From MGML01 sp034416335 (GTDB taxonomy: Bacteria > Chloroflexota > Dehalococcoidia > Dehalococcoidales > UBA2162), in NCBI GenBank assembly GCA_034416335.1, contig DAOULV010000022.1, positions 124,001 to 188,000 on the forward strand: a stretch of 64,000 nucleotides of DNA, given 5' to 3'. The first letter of the stretch is position 1; every line of letters begins with the position of its first letter. The notes under the pieces were generated by a model, which was given only the letters and a program-made list of their open reading frames with translations, was not told where the DNA came from and did not search any database. Position numbers and translations under genes: made by a program. Positions 7,684 to 17,395 of this stretch are shown piece by piece.

Positions 7684-8967
7684 TTACAATATCGCTTTTT
7701 TCCAGATAGTCTGGCTTCTTTCGGGGCCGACGCTGATGAAGTTAACCGGACATGAAAGCAGTTCTTCCAGTCTTTCGATGTATTTAATCGCCTTGCCGGG
7801 GAGTTTATCGTACTCGAGGATGCCGCTGATATCGGTCTGCCATCCCGGCATTTCTTCGTATACAGGCTTTACCCGTTCCAATACGGATAAAATACCGGGG
7901 AAGTAGTCGATTGTTTTACCGTCAAGCTCATATGCAGTACAAATCCTGACAACAGGCAAAGTATCCATATTATCGAGCTTGGTAAGAGCTATCCCGGTGA
8001 ATCCGTTCAGCCTTTGCGTCATCCGGGCGGCTACTGCATCGAACCAGCCGCAGTCACGAGGTCTGCCACTGACCGCACCATACTCGTTCCCTCGTTTTCT
8101 AAGCAATTCACCGAGTTCATCATTGAGTCTTGTCGGCATTGGTCCAGCACCCACACGAGTAATGTACCCCTTGTACACACCTACTACTGCGTCTATCCTG
8201 GTCGGTCCAATACCTGCGCCGATACTTGCCCCTCCTGCCATGGGTGAAGAGGACGTAGCATAAGGGTAGGTGCCGAAGTCCGGATCCAGCAAAGTTCCCT
8301 GGGCGCCTTCCAGGAGAATATGAGAACCATTGTTTATTGCGTTATCCAGTATCAGTGATGTTTCACGGATGAGGGGCGCCAGTTTTTCAGCGTATTCGCA
8401 GTACTGTCGGTAGATTTCCTTATACGAGAGTGGCTCGGCGTTGTATACACGAGTAATAATATTGTTTTTATATTCGAGGATGCTTTTCAGCCGTTCAGTA
8501 AAGAATGCTTTGTCAAGGAGATCACCCATCCTGATACCGATTCTGGCGGTTTTATCGGCAAAGGCGGGTCCTATTCCTTTACGTGTTGTACCTATTGCGC
8601 TTTTTCCTCTCGCTTCTTCTTCATAACTCTCGAGAACAAGATGATAAGGCATAATCAGGTTAGCCCGGTCGCTGATAATCAGGTTCTCAGTGGATATTCC
8701 TCGTTTGTTGAGCGATGACATCTCTTCAATCAGTACGGTCGGGTTAATGACAACTCCGTTGCCGATAATACAGGTTGTTTCAGGATTGAAAATTCCGGAG
8801 GGAACAAGCTGGAGAACGAATTTCCCATAATTATTCAGAATAGTATGACCGGCGTTGTCACCTCCGGAAAAGCGCACCACGATATCCGCTTTTTCCGCAA
8901 GCATATCCACAACTTTTCCTTTTCCTTCATCTCCCCATTGAGCGCCAATAACAGCAATAACCGGCAT
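7684..8967 (-). CDS. purA: Adenylosuccinate synthetase
   Basis: 427 residues, full length. It shows the GTP-binding QWGDEGKGK at residue 10, FSGGDNAGHTI, GTTRKGIGPAF, EGAQGTLLDPDFGTYPY and the C-terminal ISVGPERSQTI. It joins IMP and aspartate using GTP in the first committed step to AMP. GGAGGT lies 7 nt before the ATG. It is the last gene of the inositol-phospholipid cluster, 22 bp after the PIP synthase gene. Confidence 0.97.
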   Translation of the reverse strand: MPVIAVIGAQWGDEGKGKVVDMLAEKADIVVRFSGGDNAGHTILNNYGKFVLQLVPSGIFNPETTCIIGNGVVINPTVLIEEMSSLNKRGISTENLIISDRANLIMPYHLVLESYEEEARGKSAIGTTRKGIGPAFADKTARIGIRMGDLLDKAFFTERLKSILEYKNNIITRVYNAEPLSYKEIYRQYCEYAEKLAPLIRETSLILDNAINNGSHILLEGAQGTLLDPDFGTYPYATSSSPMAGGASIGAGIGPTRIDAVVGVYKGYITRVGAGPMPTRLNDELGELLRKRGNEYGAVSGRPRDCGWFDAVAARMTQRLNGFTGIALTKLDNMDTLPVVRICTAYELDGKTIDYFPGILSVLERVKPVYEEMPGWQTDISGILEYDKLPGKAIKYIERLEELLSCPVNFISVGPERSQTIWKKAIL

Positions 8968-8989
8968 TTTGATAACCTCCAGATGGCAG

Positions 8990-9625
8990 CTATTTACCTG
9001 TGTGTTTCCAGGTATAGTGAAGTCGTTGAATTACAGTGATAATACTGAAGACCGAAATGATACCAAGAGTAATCAGTAAAGCGTTGTTCAGTCCGCTGAG
9101 AAGAAGACCGATAGCCAGGACGATAATCCTTTCAGGCCGAGTAAATATTCCTATCTCGCAATCGATTCCGGCAGCTTCCGCTCTTGACCTGATGTAACTG
9201 ACCACCATCGAACTGACAAGAGCGATACCGGTAATCCAGATACCCGGAATGGAGCCGTTGATGCCGAAAACAACCAGTATACTTACCATCAGCGCCGCTT
9301 CGGAGAGCCGATCCAGTGTGGAGTCGAGTATACCGCCGAACACGGTGACCCGGTCGATGTTGCGCGCCAGGGCGCCGTCCAGCATATCGAAAAAACCTGC
9401 AGCGATTACCACGAAACCTGATGCGAACGGATATCCGGTAAGTATAAGGGCGGCGGCACCGAGGGTTACGAGAAAACCGAATACGGTAAGAGTGTTGGGA
9501 GTTATACCTGTTTTCGACAGGAGTCTGACTATCGCGGGAGTCAGGTAGGAGGCTATGGTTCTGCGAAATTCGTTTAATTTCGTCGTCACTTTTTCTTTTT
9601 GGGGAATAACCTTTTGAATATCCAA
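8990..9625 (-). CDS. Phosphatidylinositol-phosphate synthase-like CDP-alcohol phosphotransferase
   Basis: About 211 residues with four to six membrane helices. The CDP-alcohol phosphotransferase signature D-x2-D-G-x2-A-R-x8-G-x3-D-x3-D is complete: DMLDGALAR...GGILDSTLD. The family includes PI-phosphate synthases that couple CDP-diacylglycerol with inositol 3-phosphate; the adjacent inositol phosphate synthase and PimA-like genes favour that substrate. A TTG at 9625 with AAGGGG is preferred over an in-frame TTG at 9646. Confidence 0.82.
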   Translation of the reverse strand: MDIQKVIPQKEKVTTKLNEFRRTIASYLTPAIVRLLSKTGITPNTLTVFGFLVTLGAAALILTGYPFASGFVVIAAGFFDMLDGALARNIDRVTVFGGILDSTLDRLSEAALMVSILVVFGINGSIPGIWITGIALVSSMVVSYIRSRAEAAGIDCEIGIFTRPERIIVLAIGLLLSGLNNALLITLGIISVFSIITVIQRLHYTWKHTGK

Positions 9626-9686
9626 ACAAACTTCCCCTTTATTCAAGTCTGCTGCACTCCGGGACAGCCTTTTGCCCCGTCGAGTC

Positions 9687-10823
9687 TTATTTTACACGTT
9701 CTTTGTGGATCTCTTCATAATAATCGGACACTCTCCGGGCAAGTTTCTCCCAGCTGTATTCCTCTGCGGTCTTTCTTGCTTTTTGTGAAAGATTTTTCTG
9801 GAGTTCCGAATCCTGGAGTAAATTCACTAGGGTCAGGGCGAGGTATTTTGAGTTCCGGGGAGGAACAAGCAGCCCATCCCGTCCGTGAGTAATAACACTG
9901 GAATAACCGTCGATATGGCTGGCAACCACCGGTTTACCAACTGCCATTCCTTCAAGTAAAACGATTCCGAAACTTTCATGAGAAGTAGCAGGGGAACAGT
10001 ATACATCTGCTGTTTTATAGTACATGGGTTTGTCTTCTTCCGGAACGGATCCGGTAAATACAAGATCATCCTCCGTCAAGCCGTGATTTCTCGCCCATTT
10101 CTCATAGGGTTTGCGGAGGTGAGAGGTGCGTCCGGCAATTATCAGCCGTGAGTTAGGTACCTGCTCATGTACTTCATGGAAAGCCTTTATAAGGTATATC
10201 AAGCCTTTCCGGCGTTCCTGGCGGCCGAGGAAAAGAATGTTCTGCCTGCCGTCACAGAATTCATTGAGCGGTTCGACGTCAGGATGGAACCGTTCAGTAT
10301 CAATCCCGTTTGGGATAATCACGTAGTCACTCGGGATATGCTTACGAGCGTACATCATCGCCATATTCGATACTGCTATCTTGCCATGGAGATTTCTCAT
10401 CCTTCTCTTTATCATCCAGGTGCTGATAGGTTTACCCCAGTTGTATCCCGGTTTCCCGTCCCAGGCGTGGAATGTGCCGATATTCGTCGCTTTCGAAAAC
10501 CTGAGAATAGCACTGCAGAGCATCGGCATAAACGGCTCGTGCAGATGGATAATATCGAACTTTTCGCGTTCGAGTACCTGCTTGATCACCGGAGCCAGGT
10601 GGAGTGAAATACTGACACGTATAACAGAGCCGCTGGCGGGTATGGGACGTGGTTTGCCTATCGGTATAAACCTGTCTCCGAAGATAGGAATATCATTAGA
10701 TGCGGGGGCTATGACCTTTACCTCGTGCCCCATCCGGGAAAGGTATGTTTCGAGCGATGATATGTGACTGGTTACTCCACCGGGAAAAGCGAAATCATAT
10801 GGCGAAACCAATGCAATTTTCAT
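9687..10823 (-). CDS. GT4 glycosyltransferase, PimA-like (phosphatidylinositol mannosyltransferase)
   Basis: 378 residues, GT-B fold. The N-terminus SPYDFAFPGGVTSHI and the IIHLHEPFMPML segment follow mycobacterial PimA closely. The C-terminal nucleotide-sugar domain has SHESFGIVLLEGMAVGKPVVAS (the EX7E motif, split here as E...E) and PNGIDTERF. PimA transfers mannose from GDP-Man to the 2-position of PI on the cytoplasmic face. The gene order synthase, transferase, PIP synthase supports a phosphatidylinositol-glycoside product; the exact sugar is inferred. Confidence 0.8.
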   Translation of the reverse strand: MKIALVSPYDFAFPGGVTSHISSLETYLSRMGHEVKVIAPASNDIPIFGDRFIPIGKPRPIPASGSVIRVSISLHLAPVIKQVLEREKFDIIHLHEPFMPMLCSAILRFSKATNIGTFHAWDGKPGYNWGKPISTWMIKRRMRNLHGKIAVSNMAMMYARKHIPSDYVIIPNGIDTERFHPDVEPLNEFCDGRQNILFLGRQERRKGLIYLIKAFHEVHEQVPNSRLIIAGRTSHLRKPYEKWARNHGLTEDDLVFTGSVPEEDKPMYYKTADVYCSPATSHESFGIVLLEGMAVGKPVVASHIDGYSSVITHGRDGLLVPPRNSKYLALTLVNLLQDSELQKNLSQKARKTAEEYSWEKLARRVSDYYEEIHKERVK

Positions 10824-10865
10824 ATCATATATCCAGCCATAAAATCAGAGCTTCATGACGTTAAG

Positions 10866-11975
10866 TTATTTTTTACCTTTTTTTGGCGGAGCCGGTGCAA
10901 CGGCACTGTTTTCTGTGATAAAATCTTCAACCATTTTACGGGCTTCGTCATCGCTGTACTGGACAGGAGGTGACTTCATAAAGTAGGAAGCGGGGCCGAC
11001 GAGTGCGCCTTTCAGCCCCCGGTCCAGAGCAAGTTTACAGCACCTTACGGCATCTATTACGACACCGGCGGAATTAGGACTGTCCCAGACTTCCAGTTTC
11101 ATATCCAGAATCAGCGGAACGTCACCGAAGGTGCGTCCCTCCATCTTTATATGGCAGTATTTACGGTCTTTCAGCCAGGGGACGTAGTCGCTCGGTCCGA
11201 CATGGATGTCATCGGGGTCCATCTCATAATCGAGTTGTGAAGTGACCGCATTGGTCTTAGATATCTTTTTGGATTCGAGTCTCTCACGTTCCAGCATATT
11301 ATAGAAATCGGTATTGCCGCCGAAGTTCAACTGGTATGTATGTTCGAGTTTTACACCGCGGTCACGGAAGAGCCTGGTAAGTACGCGGTGGGTTATTGTG
11401 GCTCCGACCTGCGATTTAATATCATCACCGATAATCGGCAGGCCTTTTTCGGCAAAGCGATCCTGCCAGTATTTTTCCCGGCAGATAAATACCGGAATGC
11501 AGTTGACCAGACCACAGCCGGCCTGCAGTATCTGCTCCATATACCATCGGGTGGCTTCTTCGCTGCCGACCGGCAGGTAACTTATGACTACATCTGTTTT
11601 AGTTTCTTTCAGAGTACCTACAATATCGGCGGTGGAACCCGGAGCTTTCTTAATGATCATAGAGAGATACTTACCCAGTCCGTCATGTACCATGCCCCTC
11701 TGAACGGTAACTCCGGTTTTCGGTACTTTGCAGAATTCATAGGTATTGTTCGGCGGGGTATAAATAGCTTCTCCGAGATCCTTGCCGACTTTATTAACGT
11801 CGATGTCGAAAGCGGCAACGAAATTTATATCTCTGATATGGTACCCACCAAGATTTACGTGCATAAGACCCGGGACGAATTCATCATCTTTTGCATCTTT
11901 GTAATAGTGAACACCCTGGACAAGAGAGGAAGCACAGTTTCCAACACCAATTATGGCAACATTGATTTTACCCAA
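10866..11975 (-). CDS. ino1: Inositol-3-phosphate synthase (actinobacterial/archaeal type)
   Basis: About 369 residues. The Rossmann motif GVGNCASSLVQG at the N-terminus, the VISYLPVGSEEA segment, GDDIKSQVGATITHR and the QLNFGGNTDF motif are characteristic of the short NAD-dependent myo-inositol-1-phosphate synthases, which convert glucose 6-phosphate to inositol 3-phosphate. An ATG at 11996 is in frame but has no ribosome site; a TTG at 11975 gives the usual start MGKINVAIIGVG. The C-terminus is a short Lys/Pro tail. First gene of the four-gene cluster. Confidence 0.92.
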   Translation of the reverse strand: MGKINVAIIGVGNCASSLVQGVHYYKDAKDDEFVPGLMHVNLGGYHIRDINFVAAFDIDVNKVGKDLGEAIYTPPNNTYEFCKVPKTGVTVQRGMVHDGLGKYLSMIIKKAPGSTADIVGTLKETKTDVVISYLPVGSEEATRWYMEQILQAGCGLVNCIPVFICREKYWQDRFAEKGLPIIGDDIKSQVGATITHRVLTRLFRDRGVKLEHTYQLNFGGNTDFYNMLERERLESKKISKTNAVTSQLDYEMDPDDIHVGPSDYVPWLKDRKYCHIKMEGRTFGDVPLILDMKLEVWDSPNSAGVVIDAVRCCKLALDRGLKGALVGPASYFMKSPPVQYSDDEARKMVEDFITENSAVAPAPPKKGKK

Positions 11976-12095
11976 GACTCTCAACCTCGCTTTCATGCGG
12001 CACGAATTACTCTACCCTGAGTTTCACCAGCCATCAAGATTATACTATTATTCGACCGCGTTGTCCCGCAAATTTTACAGTTTCTTACCAGTGCA

Positions 12096-12125
12096 ACTAT
12101 AAGATTAATTGATGAACCGCGTCAA
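12096..12125 (-). promoter_or_regulatory. Candidate promoter of the inositol/purA operon
   Basis: On the minus strand TTGACG (12125-12120) and TATAGT (12101-12096) are 18 bp apart. This implies a leader of about 110 nt before the inositol phosphate synthase start. The rest of the 12.0-12.2 kb gap holds nothing else I can support. Confidence 0.5.
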
Positions 12126-12211
12126 GTCTTTTAACGAAATATTCGGTAGTTTTACCAAAACAGAAAATATTCTCATTACACTCCTTCGTAAATCGACGGT
12201 GTTCGAATGAT

Positions 12212-12961
12212 TTATACAATAATCTCATGAACAACCCATACATTCGGTTCTATATAGATACCTTCATCTTTTTCAAGGTTAATATTTACCGGACTAAGTG
12301 CGCCTTTTACTATATAATTTCCTGACTGACTAAATGTAGTGCCCGTACATCGCTCCCATTCCGAAACACTGTTATGAAGGTACATGGCACAGTTACACGG
12401 CTTGATAATCCGACCTCCCAATCTTACATGCACTCTTAACCATGGATCAAACGGCAATCCATCTTCTCTTTTTCTCAGGATGTATCGAGACATTGATTCA
12501 TGCGGATATTCGCTTTTAAGTGTTGGCCGTACCGGAATTATCAGACGAGAAAAACCTTTATTGAGTGCTATATTTTTCATCTCTCTAACCATTAATGAGC
12601 TCAAGCTTTTTCCTTGATGGCTATCAAGAATAGCTACCTGCAGCCCTCCCAGTGTATCAGGTTCAATTCCGGATATTTTATCGTTAGTACCCTTCTTAAG
12701 CATCCAGTCCCATCCTTCTTCAGGAAGGTCATCGACGGGTCTGTCCAGACAGAAAGGAATGCTGCTGATATTTCCTGCCGGTATCCCGTCTCCGGTTACA
12801 ACAAAATGATATTCAGGAAAAGAAACATCTTTTGTTTCTTCCTGTGTATCATCCCAATCCATGAATTCGGGCCAGACGCTGTCATCAATCTCTTTGAATG
12901 CTTTGCGCAGGTCCGGTCTTTCATGCATTGAATGAATTTGATATCCCATTGTTTTCCCCAT
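12212..12961 (-). CDS. GNAT-like acyltransferase of unknown substrate
   Basis: 249 residues. The central part GLQVAILDSHQGKSLSSLMVR has the layout of GNAT motif A (V-x-x-x-x-x-G-x-G/S-L/S), and the C-terminal half (FDPWLRVHVRLGGRIIKPC) matches a larger group of atypical acetyltransferase-like proteins. It starts one base after the truB stop codon, so the two are translationally coupled, although no functional link to tRNA modification is evident. Confidence 0.6.
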   Translation of the reverse strand: MGKTMGYQIHSMHERPDLRKAFKEIDDSVWPEFMDWDDTQEETKDVSFPEYHFVVTGDGIPAGNISSIPFCLDRPVDDLPEEGWDWMLKKGTNDKISGIEPDTLGGLQVAILDSHQGKSLSSLMVREMKNIALNKGFSRLIIPVRPTLKSEYPHESMSRYILRKREDGLPFDPWLRVHVRLGGRIIKPCNCAMYLHNSVSEWERCTGTTFSQSGNYIVKGALSPVNINLEKDEGIYIEPNVWVVHEIIV

Positions 12962-12962
12962 A

Positions 12963-13883
12963 CTAATTGAATATTTTTACCGGTTTATATTCTTCAGTTT
13001 CTTTAATGAAGCGGAAAATACCCAGAAACAAACCTTCCGTGGAATATACCCGGCACAGTGTTTCAACATGTTTTCCGGTGGGTAAGCTTATTTCCCGGCC
13101 TGTTTCGGATACTATTGATTCTCTGCCAAATGAATGCCCGTGCCTGAGCTTTTCCCCGATATTCTCATTTACTATAAAAGCTTGTAAGTGTTTGAGAACA
13201 CTGTCAACCGGATGGATGTAATTGTGCCAGTAGTTTCCGGCGAAAGCCTGTTTCAGTTCGTCGGGAGAAATGGCGTCATTTATGGAGAAAGGTCCGTATC
13301 TCCGGCGGACCAGGCTTTTCATATAAGCGCCGCAGCCGAGTATACGGCCGAGGTCATTGGCAAGAGAGCGGATATAAGTACCCTTTCCGCAGGTGATATC
13401 CAGCGTAAGCAAGGGAGGTTTCCAGTCCAGTATGTCAATACTGTGAATGAATACGGGACGGCTTTCCATTTCTACATCTATGCCTGCCCGTGCCAGTTCG
13501 TAATAAGGTTTGCCATGGTGCTTGAGAGCGCTGTATGCCGGCGGTACCTGCTGTATCTCACCCAGGAAAGAAGGAATAACGGTTTCTATCCGGTCGCGGT
13601 CGATGCCGGAAAAATCACCTTCCGCCGTTACTATACCGGCAGCGTCGAAGGTATCGGTCGTTTTCCCGAGTTCGATTTCAGCACGATAGTCCTTCGTGGC
13701 GTCCATAAGGAATTCGACGGTGCGCGTTCCCTGGCCGAGACAGACAGGAAGTACACCTGAGGCTGCGGGGTCAAGTGTCCCGGCGTGTCCGACACGCTTC
13801 ACGCCGGTGATTTTTTTCACGAAAGAAACGATGCTGAAAGAGGTAGGCCCTTCTGGCTTGTTTATATTAAGAATGCCGTTCAT
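12963..13883 (-). CDS. truB: tRNA pseudouridine(55) synthase
   Basis: 306 residues. It starts with MNGILNINKPEGPTSF and has the catalytic motif GHAGTLDPAASGVLPV (Asp at about residue 38), then YSALKHHGKPYYELAR and CGKGTYIRSLANDLG. It makes pseudouridine 55 in the T-loop of tRNAs. A C-terminal extension of about 70 residues resembles a PUA-like region. It follows the aminotransferase gene by 24 bp at the distal end of the nusA-infB-rbfA operon, a common bacterial arrangement. Confidence 0.96.
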   Translation of the reverse strand: MNGILNINKPEGPTSFSIVSFVKKITGVKRVGHAGTLDPAASGVLPVCLGQGTRTVEFLMDATKDYRAEIELGKTTDTFDAAGIVTAEGDFSGIDRDRIETVIPSFLGEIQQVPPAYSALKHHGKPYYELARAGIDVEMESRPVFIHSIDILDWKPPLLTLDITCGKGTYIRSLANDLGRILGCGAYMKSLVRRRYGPFSINDAISPDELKQAFAGNYWHNYIHPVDSVLKHLQAFIVNENIGEKLRHGHSFGRESIVSETGREISLPTGKHVETLCRVYSTEGLFLGIFRFIKETEEYKPVKIFN

Positions 13884-13907
13884 TCTATAATTGCACGCCC
13901 CGGGATA

Positions 13908-15080
13908 TTACCAGTCTTTAATTCTGCTGATTCTGTCCAGTACTTCCTCGATTTTTTCTTTCGGAAGGAAGATTGTAGCCCGGCAATAACCTTTGCCGTT
14001 TTCACCAAAATACCCTCCCGGCATCAAGGCGACATGAGCTTTGGCAATCAGGTAGTTTAGGACGAAGTCTTCATCATCATAACCTTCCGGGACCTTTATC
14101 CACAGGTATGGGGTAGCTACGGGCAGTTCCACCCTGAGTCCCAGCTCATTCAAGCCCTTTGCGAATATATCTCTTCGTTCTCTGAGTATTTCCCGGTATT
14201 CCCGCATCTCTTCCTGTACAGGGGGGCTTGTGAGGGCAACGGCACCGGCTTTCTGTTTGTACCACTCTACTCCCTGGCTGTATTGACCGTAGAATTTCAT
14301 CCAGCGTTCGATATTTTCTTCGCTGCTGACAACCCAGCCGAGCCCGATGCCCACAAAATCATAATGCTTGGAAAACGATACTACTTCATAACCGCAATCC
14401 ATAAGTCCGGGTATCCGGGTGATGGATACAGGCTGAGTGTTATCATCGAATACGTAGTCCTTATAGGCTTTATCGAAAATCCCGGTGATATCATTCGACT
14501 TCATTTGTTCGGTCAGAGATATATAGTAGTCTTCGCCGGCGACGCTGCCGGTTGGATTATTCGGGTCGCAGAAGTAAAGCGCGACCGTGTCTTTCCTGCC
14601 GAAGTCGAATTCCGGCAGCCAACCGGTATCCTCGGAAGTCCTGACTCTGATAATGTCATGGTTCGACAGGATTGTGGCGGCTTCATAAGCGGGATATACG
14701 GGGTCAGGTATCTGGATACTGCCGGGACTGAATAACCTGGTAAGGTTATGCAGGATTTCCTTCGTCCAGCCGGTTACCAGAATGTTTTCCGGTTTCAGGG
14801 CTACCGAATGCCGTTCACGATAATGCTCGATAATAGCTTCGACCAGTTCGGGAATGCCGCGTTCGGGATGAACGTCAATGGGGTAACCGAAAGTAGACCT
14901 TTCTTCAAGCACGAATTCGGACAATGCTTTCTTGATAGACCCGGGGGCTTCCATATCAGGTATACCGATACGGGCATTAATCACGGAAACACCGTCTCTT
15001 TGCTCAACTTCTCTGGATATCCTGGCGACTTTAATAAAGGGATAATCGGGTATCCGGTTAATCAGCGGTGAGATTTTCAT
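13908..15080 (-). CDS. PLP-dependent class I/II aminotransferase (LL-diaminopimelate/aspartate aminotransferase-like)
   Basis: 390 residues, fold-type I. Seen: DPVYPAYEAA, FCDPNNPTGSVAG (binds PLP and substrate carboxylate), IFDKAYKDYVFDD and the Schiff-base lysine in SFSKHYDFVGIGLGW at about residue 240. The overall order is like DapL and related transaminases, but the lysine region is divergent from the usual SFSKTY..GWRIG, so substrate is not assigned. It sits between rbfA and truB, an unusual guest in that operon. Confidence 0.85.
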   Translation of the reverse strand: MKISPLINRIPDYPFIKVARISREVEQRDGVSVINARIGIPDMEAPGSIKKALSEFVLEERSTFGYPIDVHPERGIPELVEAIIEHYRERHSVALKPENILVTGWTKEILHNLTRLFSPGSIQIPDPVYPAYEAATILSNHDIIRVRTSEDTGWLPEFDFGRKDTVALYFCDPNNPTGSVAGEDYYISLTEQMKSNDITGIFDKAYKDYVFDDNTQPVSITRIPGLMDCGYEVVSFSKHYDFVGIGLGWVVSSEENIERWMKFYGQYSQGVEWYKQKAGAVALTSPPVQEEMREYREILRERRDIFAKGLNELGLRVELPVATPYLWIKVPEGYDDEDFVLNYLIAKAHVALMPGGYFGENGKGYCRATIFLPKEKIEEVLDRISRIKDW

Positions 15081-15149
15081 TTGTATCTTCCTGACTGTTT
15101 GTATTTCTGAATATAAGCTGCCGGGACAGATATAAATACGGAGGGCGTA

Positions 15150-15503
15150 CTAACTATCAGCTCCGGGTGCTATCTCGTCTATTAGCTGCAGAAGGCGGTC
15201 ACCACGTTTTATCGAGTCGTCCCAGTGGAAACTCAATTCAGGAGTGTAGCGCATCTTGAGATTCTTAGCCAGTCTGGTACGAAAAAACCCGGAGGCAGAT
15301 GTAAGAGCTTCCAGTATTTCCTGCTTTTCTCCTTCTTCATCCATACTGCTGACAAATACCCTGGCATGTTTGAGATCGGCCGAGGTATCTACCTCGGTTA
15401 CCGCAATAAAATTGCCAAGTCTGGGGTCTTTGACTTGGCGCTGCAGCAGTTCGCTTATTTCCTGACGAATCAGGCTGTTCACACGTTCGATGCGATGTGC
15501 CAC
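15150..15503 (-). CDS. rbfA: Ribosome-binding factor A
   Basis: 117 residues, KH-fold. It starts with RIERVNSLIRQEISELLQRQVKDPRLGNFIAVTEV, then HARVFVSSM and the C-terminal YTPELSFHWDDSIKRGDRLLQLI. RbfA helps mature the 16S rRNA 5' end and 30S subunit. It lies directly after infB, as is usual. Confidence 0.95.
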   Translation of the reverse strand: MAHRIERVNSLIRQEISELLQRQVKDPRLGNFIAVTEVDTSADLKHARVFVSSMDEEGEKQEILEALTSASGFFRTRLAKNLKMRYTPELSFHWDDSIKRGDRLLQLIDEIAPGADS

Positions 15504-15514
15504 GATTCTCCCTC

Positions 15515-17338
15515 CTATTTCACCTCCTCGATTCTGAAGAACTCCAGAATGTCGCCGACTTCGAACTCGTCATAATCTTTGAGGCCGACTCCACATTCGT
15601 AGCCGGTGGCTACCTCCCGGACATCATCCTTGAATCGTCTCAGGCTGGCGACGGCAGTTTCAGTGATTGTTTCTCCATTACGCTGAACCCTTACCGAATC
15701 ACCGCGGCGTATTTGTCCTTCGGTAACATACATGCCGGCCACTTTGTTCTTTCCGCTGGTGAATACAGCCCGGACTTCGCCCCGACCGTCGATAACTTCG
15801 ACCTGAGCAGGTTCAAGCATTCCTTTCAGTGCTTTACTTACATCCTCCTGGAGATTATAAATAACGTCGTAATACCGGATATTAACATCTTCCAGCTCAG
15901 CCAGCCGCTGGGCTCCTGGCTCCGAACTGGTATTGAATCCGATAATAATCCCCTTGGAAGCGATTGCCAGCATTACGTCACTCTCCGTTACATTGCCGCT
16001 GCCGCTGCGAATCACCCTGACTTTCAGTTCATCTGTTCCAAGGTGCTCGATCGATTCCTTTATCGGTTCGATGCTGCCCTGTACATCGGTTTTCAGAATG
16101 ACGGCAAGTTCTTTCACCTGACCGGAACTTACCTGGTCGAAGAGGTTACTGAGGTTGACAGCCTGAGAAGACGCATCCCTGCGTTCGGCATCCTGCCGTT
16201 TCGCGACCATATCTTTTGCCTGTTTTTCACTGGCAACTACGGTTAGAGAATCACCCGCCTGCGTTACGGTACTCAATCCCAGTATTTCTACCGGCACGGA
16301 AGGCCCGGCTTTTCTTACCTGTTTCCCGACGTCGTTGAACATCGCCTTAACCTTGCCCCAGGTATTACCGACAACGACGATATCACCAACTTTCAGACTA
16401 CCGTCATGGATAAGGACCGTAGTAACCGGTCCCTTTGTCTTGTCAAGCTCCGCTTCGATAATTACACCCAGGCCGGGTTTGGACGGGTCTGCCTTTAATT
16501 CTTCCATTTCGGCAATAATGAGCAGGTTTTCGAGAAGCTCCTGAATTCCGGTTTGTTCCTTGGCTGAAATCGGTACGGCAATGGTATCACCGCCCCATTC
16601 TTCGATTAATAAATTGGCATCAGCTAACTGTTGCTTTACATAATCTAGATTCGCTTCCGGTTTATCTATCTTATTAATGGCAACAACGATAGGTATTCCG
16701 GCTGCTTTGGCGTGGTCGATAGCTTCAAGAGTTTGCGGCATTACACCGTCATCGGCAGCAACTACCAGAATAGTAATGTCCGTTACCTGGGCTCCTCTGG
16801 CTCTCATAGCGGTGAATGCTTCGTGTCCCGGCGTATCGAGGAAGGTGATTTTCTGGTCGTCGATTTCAACCTGATAGGCGCCGATATGCTGGGTGATACC
16901 GCCTGCTTCCGAATCCATCACATTGGTCTTGCGTATTGCATCCAGGAGTCTTGTCTTCCCATGGTCGACATGTCCCATAACGGCTACTACCGGAGGGCGG
17001 GGCTGCAGCCCGCTCGTTCCTTTTGTCTGCTGTTTTTTAATCTCACTTATGACACTGGCCGATTTACGCCTGGTCTGCGCTTGAAGAGTTGTTTCAATTC
17101 CAAAACTCGAGGCAACGGTAGAAGCAGCTTCGTAATCAACAGCCTGATTAATATTGGCCATAATACCGTTTCTCATCAACTGTTTAATGACGTCGATAGC
17201 GCTGACATCCAGGATATCGGCCAGTTGCTTGACGCTCAGGGTATCCGGAATACCAACCTTCCGGGGTTTTTCGGAGGAAGAACCCGATGATTTCCCGGAT
17301 GATTGCGATGTCGTTTCCTTTTTACCGACTTCTGCCAA
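15515..17338 (-). CDS. infB: Translation initiation factor IF-2 (short form)
   Basis: 607 residues. A short Ser/Lys-rich N-terminus is followed by one IF2_N domain (about 30-85), then the GTPase domain with GHVDHGKT (G1), DTPGHEAF (G3) and NKIDKPEA (G4), and domains II-IV ending RFKDDVREVATGYECGVGL. It lacks the several-hundred-residue N-terminal extension of enterobacterial IF-2. The start is TTG with GGGAGGA upstream. Confidence 0.97.
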   Translation of the reverse strand: MAEVGKKETTSQSSGKSSGSSSEKPRKVGIPDTLSVKQLADILDVSAIDVIKQLMRNGIMANINQAVDYEAASTVASSFGIETTLQAQTRRKSASVISEIKKQQTKGTSGLQPRPPVVAVMGHVDHGKTRLLDAIRKTNVMDSEAGGITQHIGAYQVEIDDQKITFLDTPGHEAFTAMRARGAQVTDITILVVAADDGVMPQTLEAIDHAKAAGIPIVVAINKIDKPEANLDYVKQQLADANLLIEEWGGDTIAVPISAKEQTGIQELLENLLIIAEMEELKADPSKPGLGVIIEAELDKTKGPVTTVLIHDGSLKVGDIVVVGNTWGKVKAMFNDVGKQVRKAGPSVPVEILGLSTVTQAGDSLTVVASEKQAKDMVAKRQDAERRDASSQAVNLSNLFDQVSSGQVKELAVILKTDVQGSIEPIKESIEHLGTDELKVRVIRSGSGNVTESDVMLAIASKGIIIGFNTSSEPGAQRLAELEDVNIRYYDVIYNLQEDVSKALKGMLEPAQVEVIDGRGEVRAVFTSGKNKVAGMYVTEGQIRRGDSVRVQRNGETITETAVASLRRFKDDVREVATGYECGVGLKDYDEFEVGDILEFFRIEEVK

Positions 17339-17395
17339 AAGATATTTCCTCCCGAGTGATTATACACCGAAACTATGTATTAATTCTCTTCCCGG

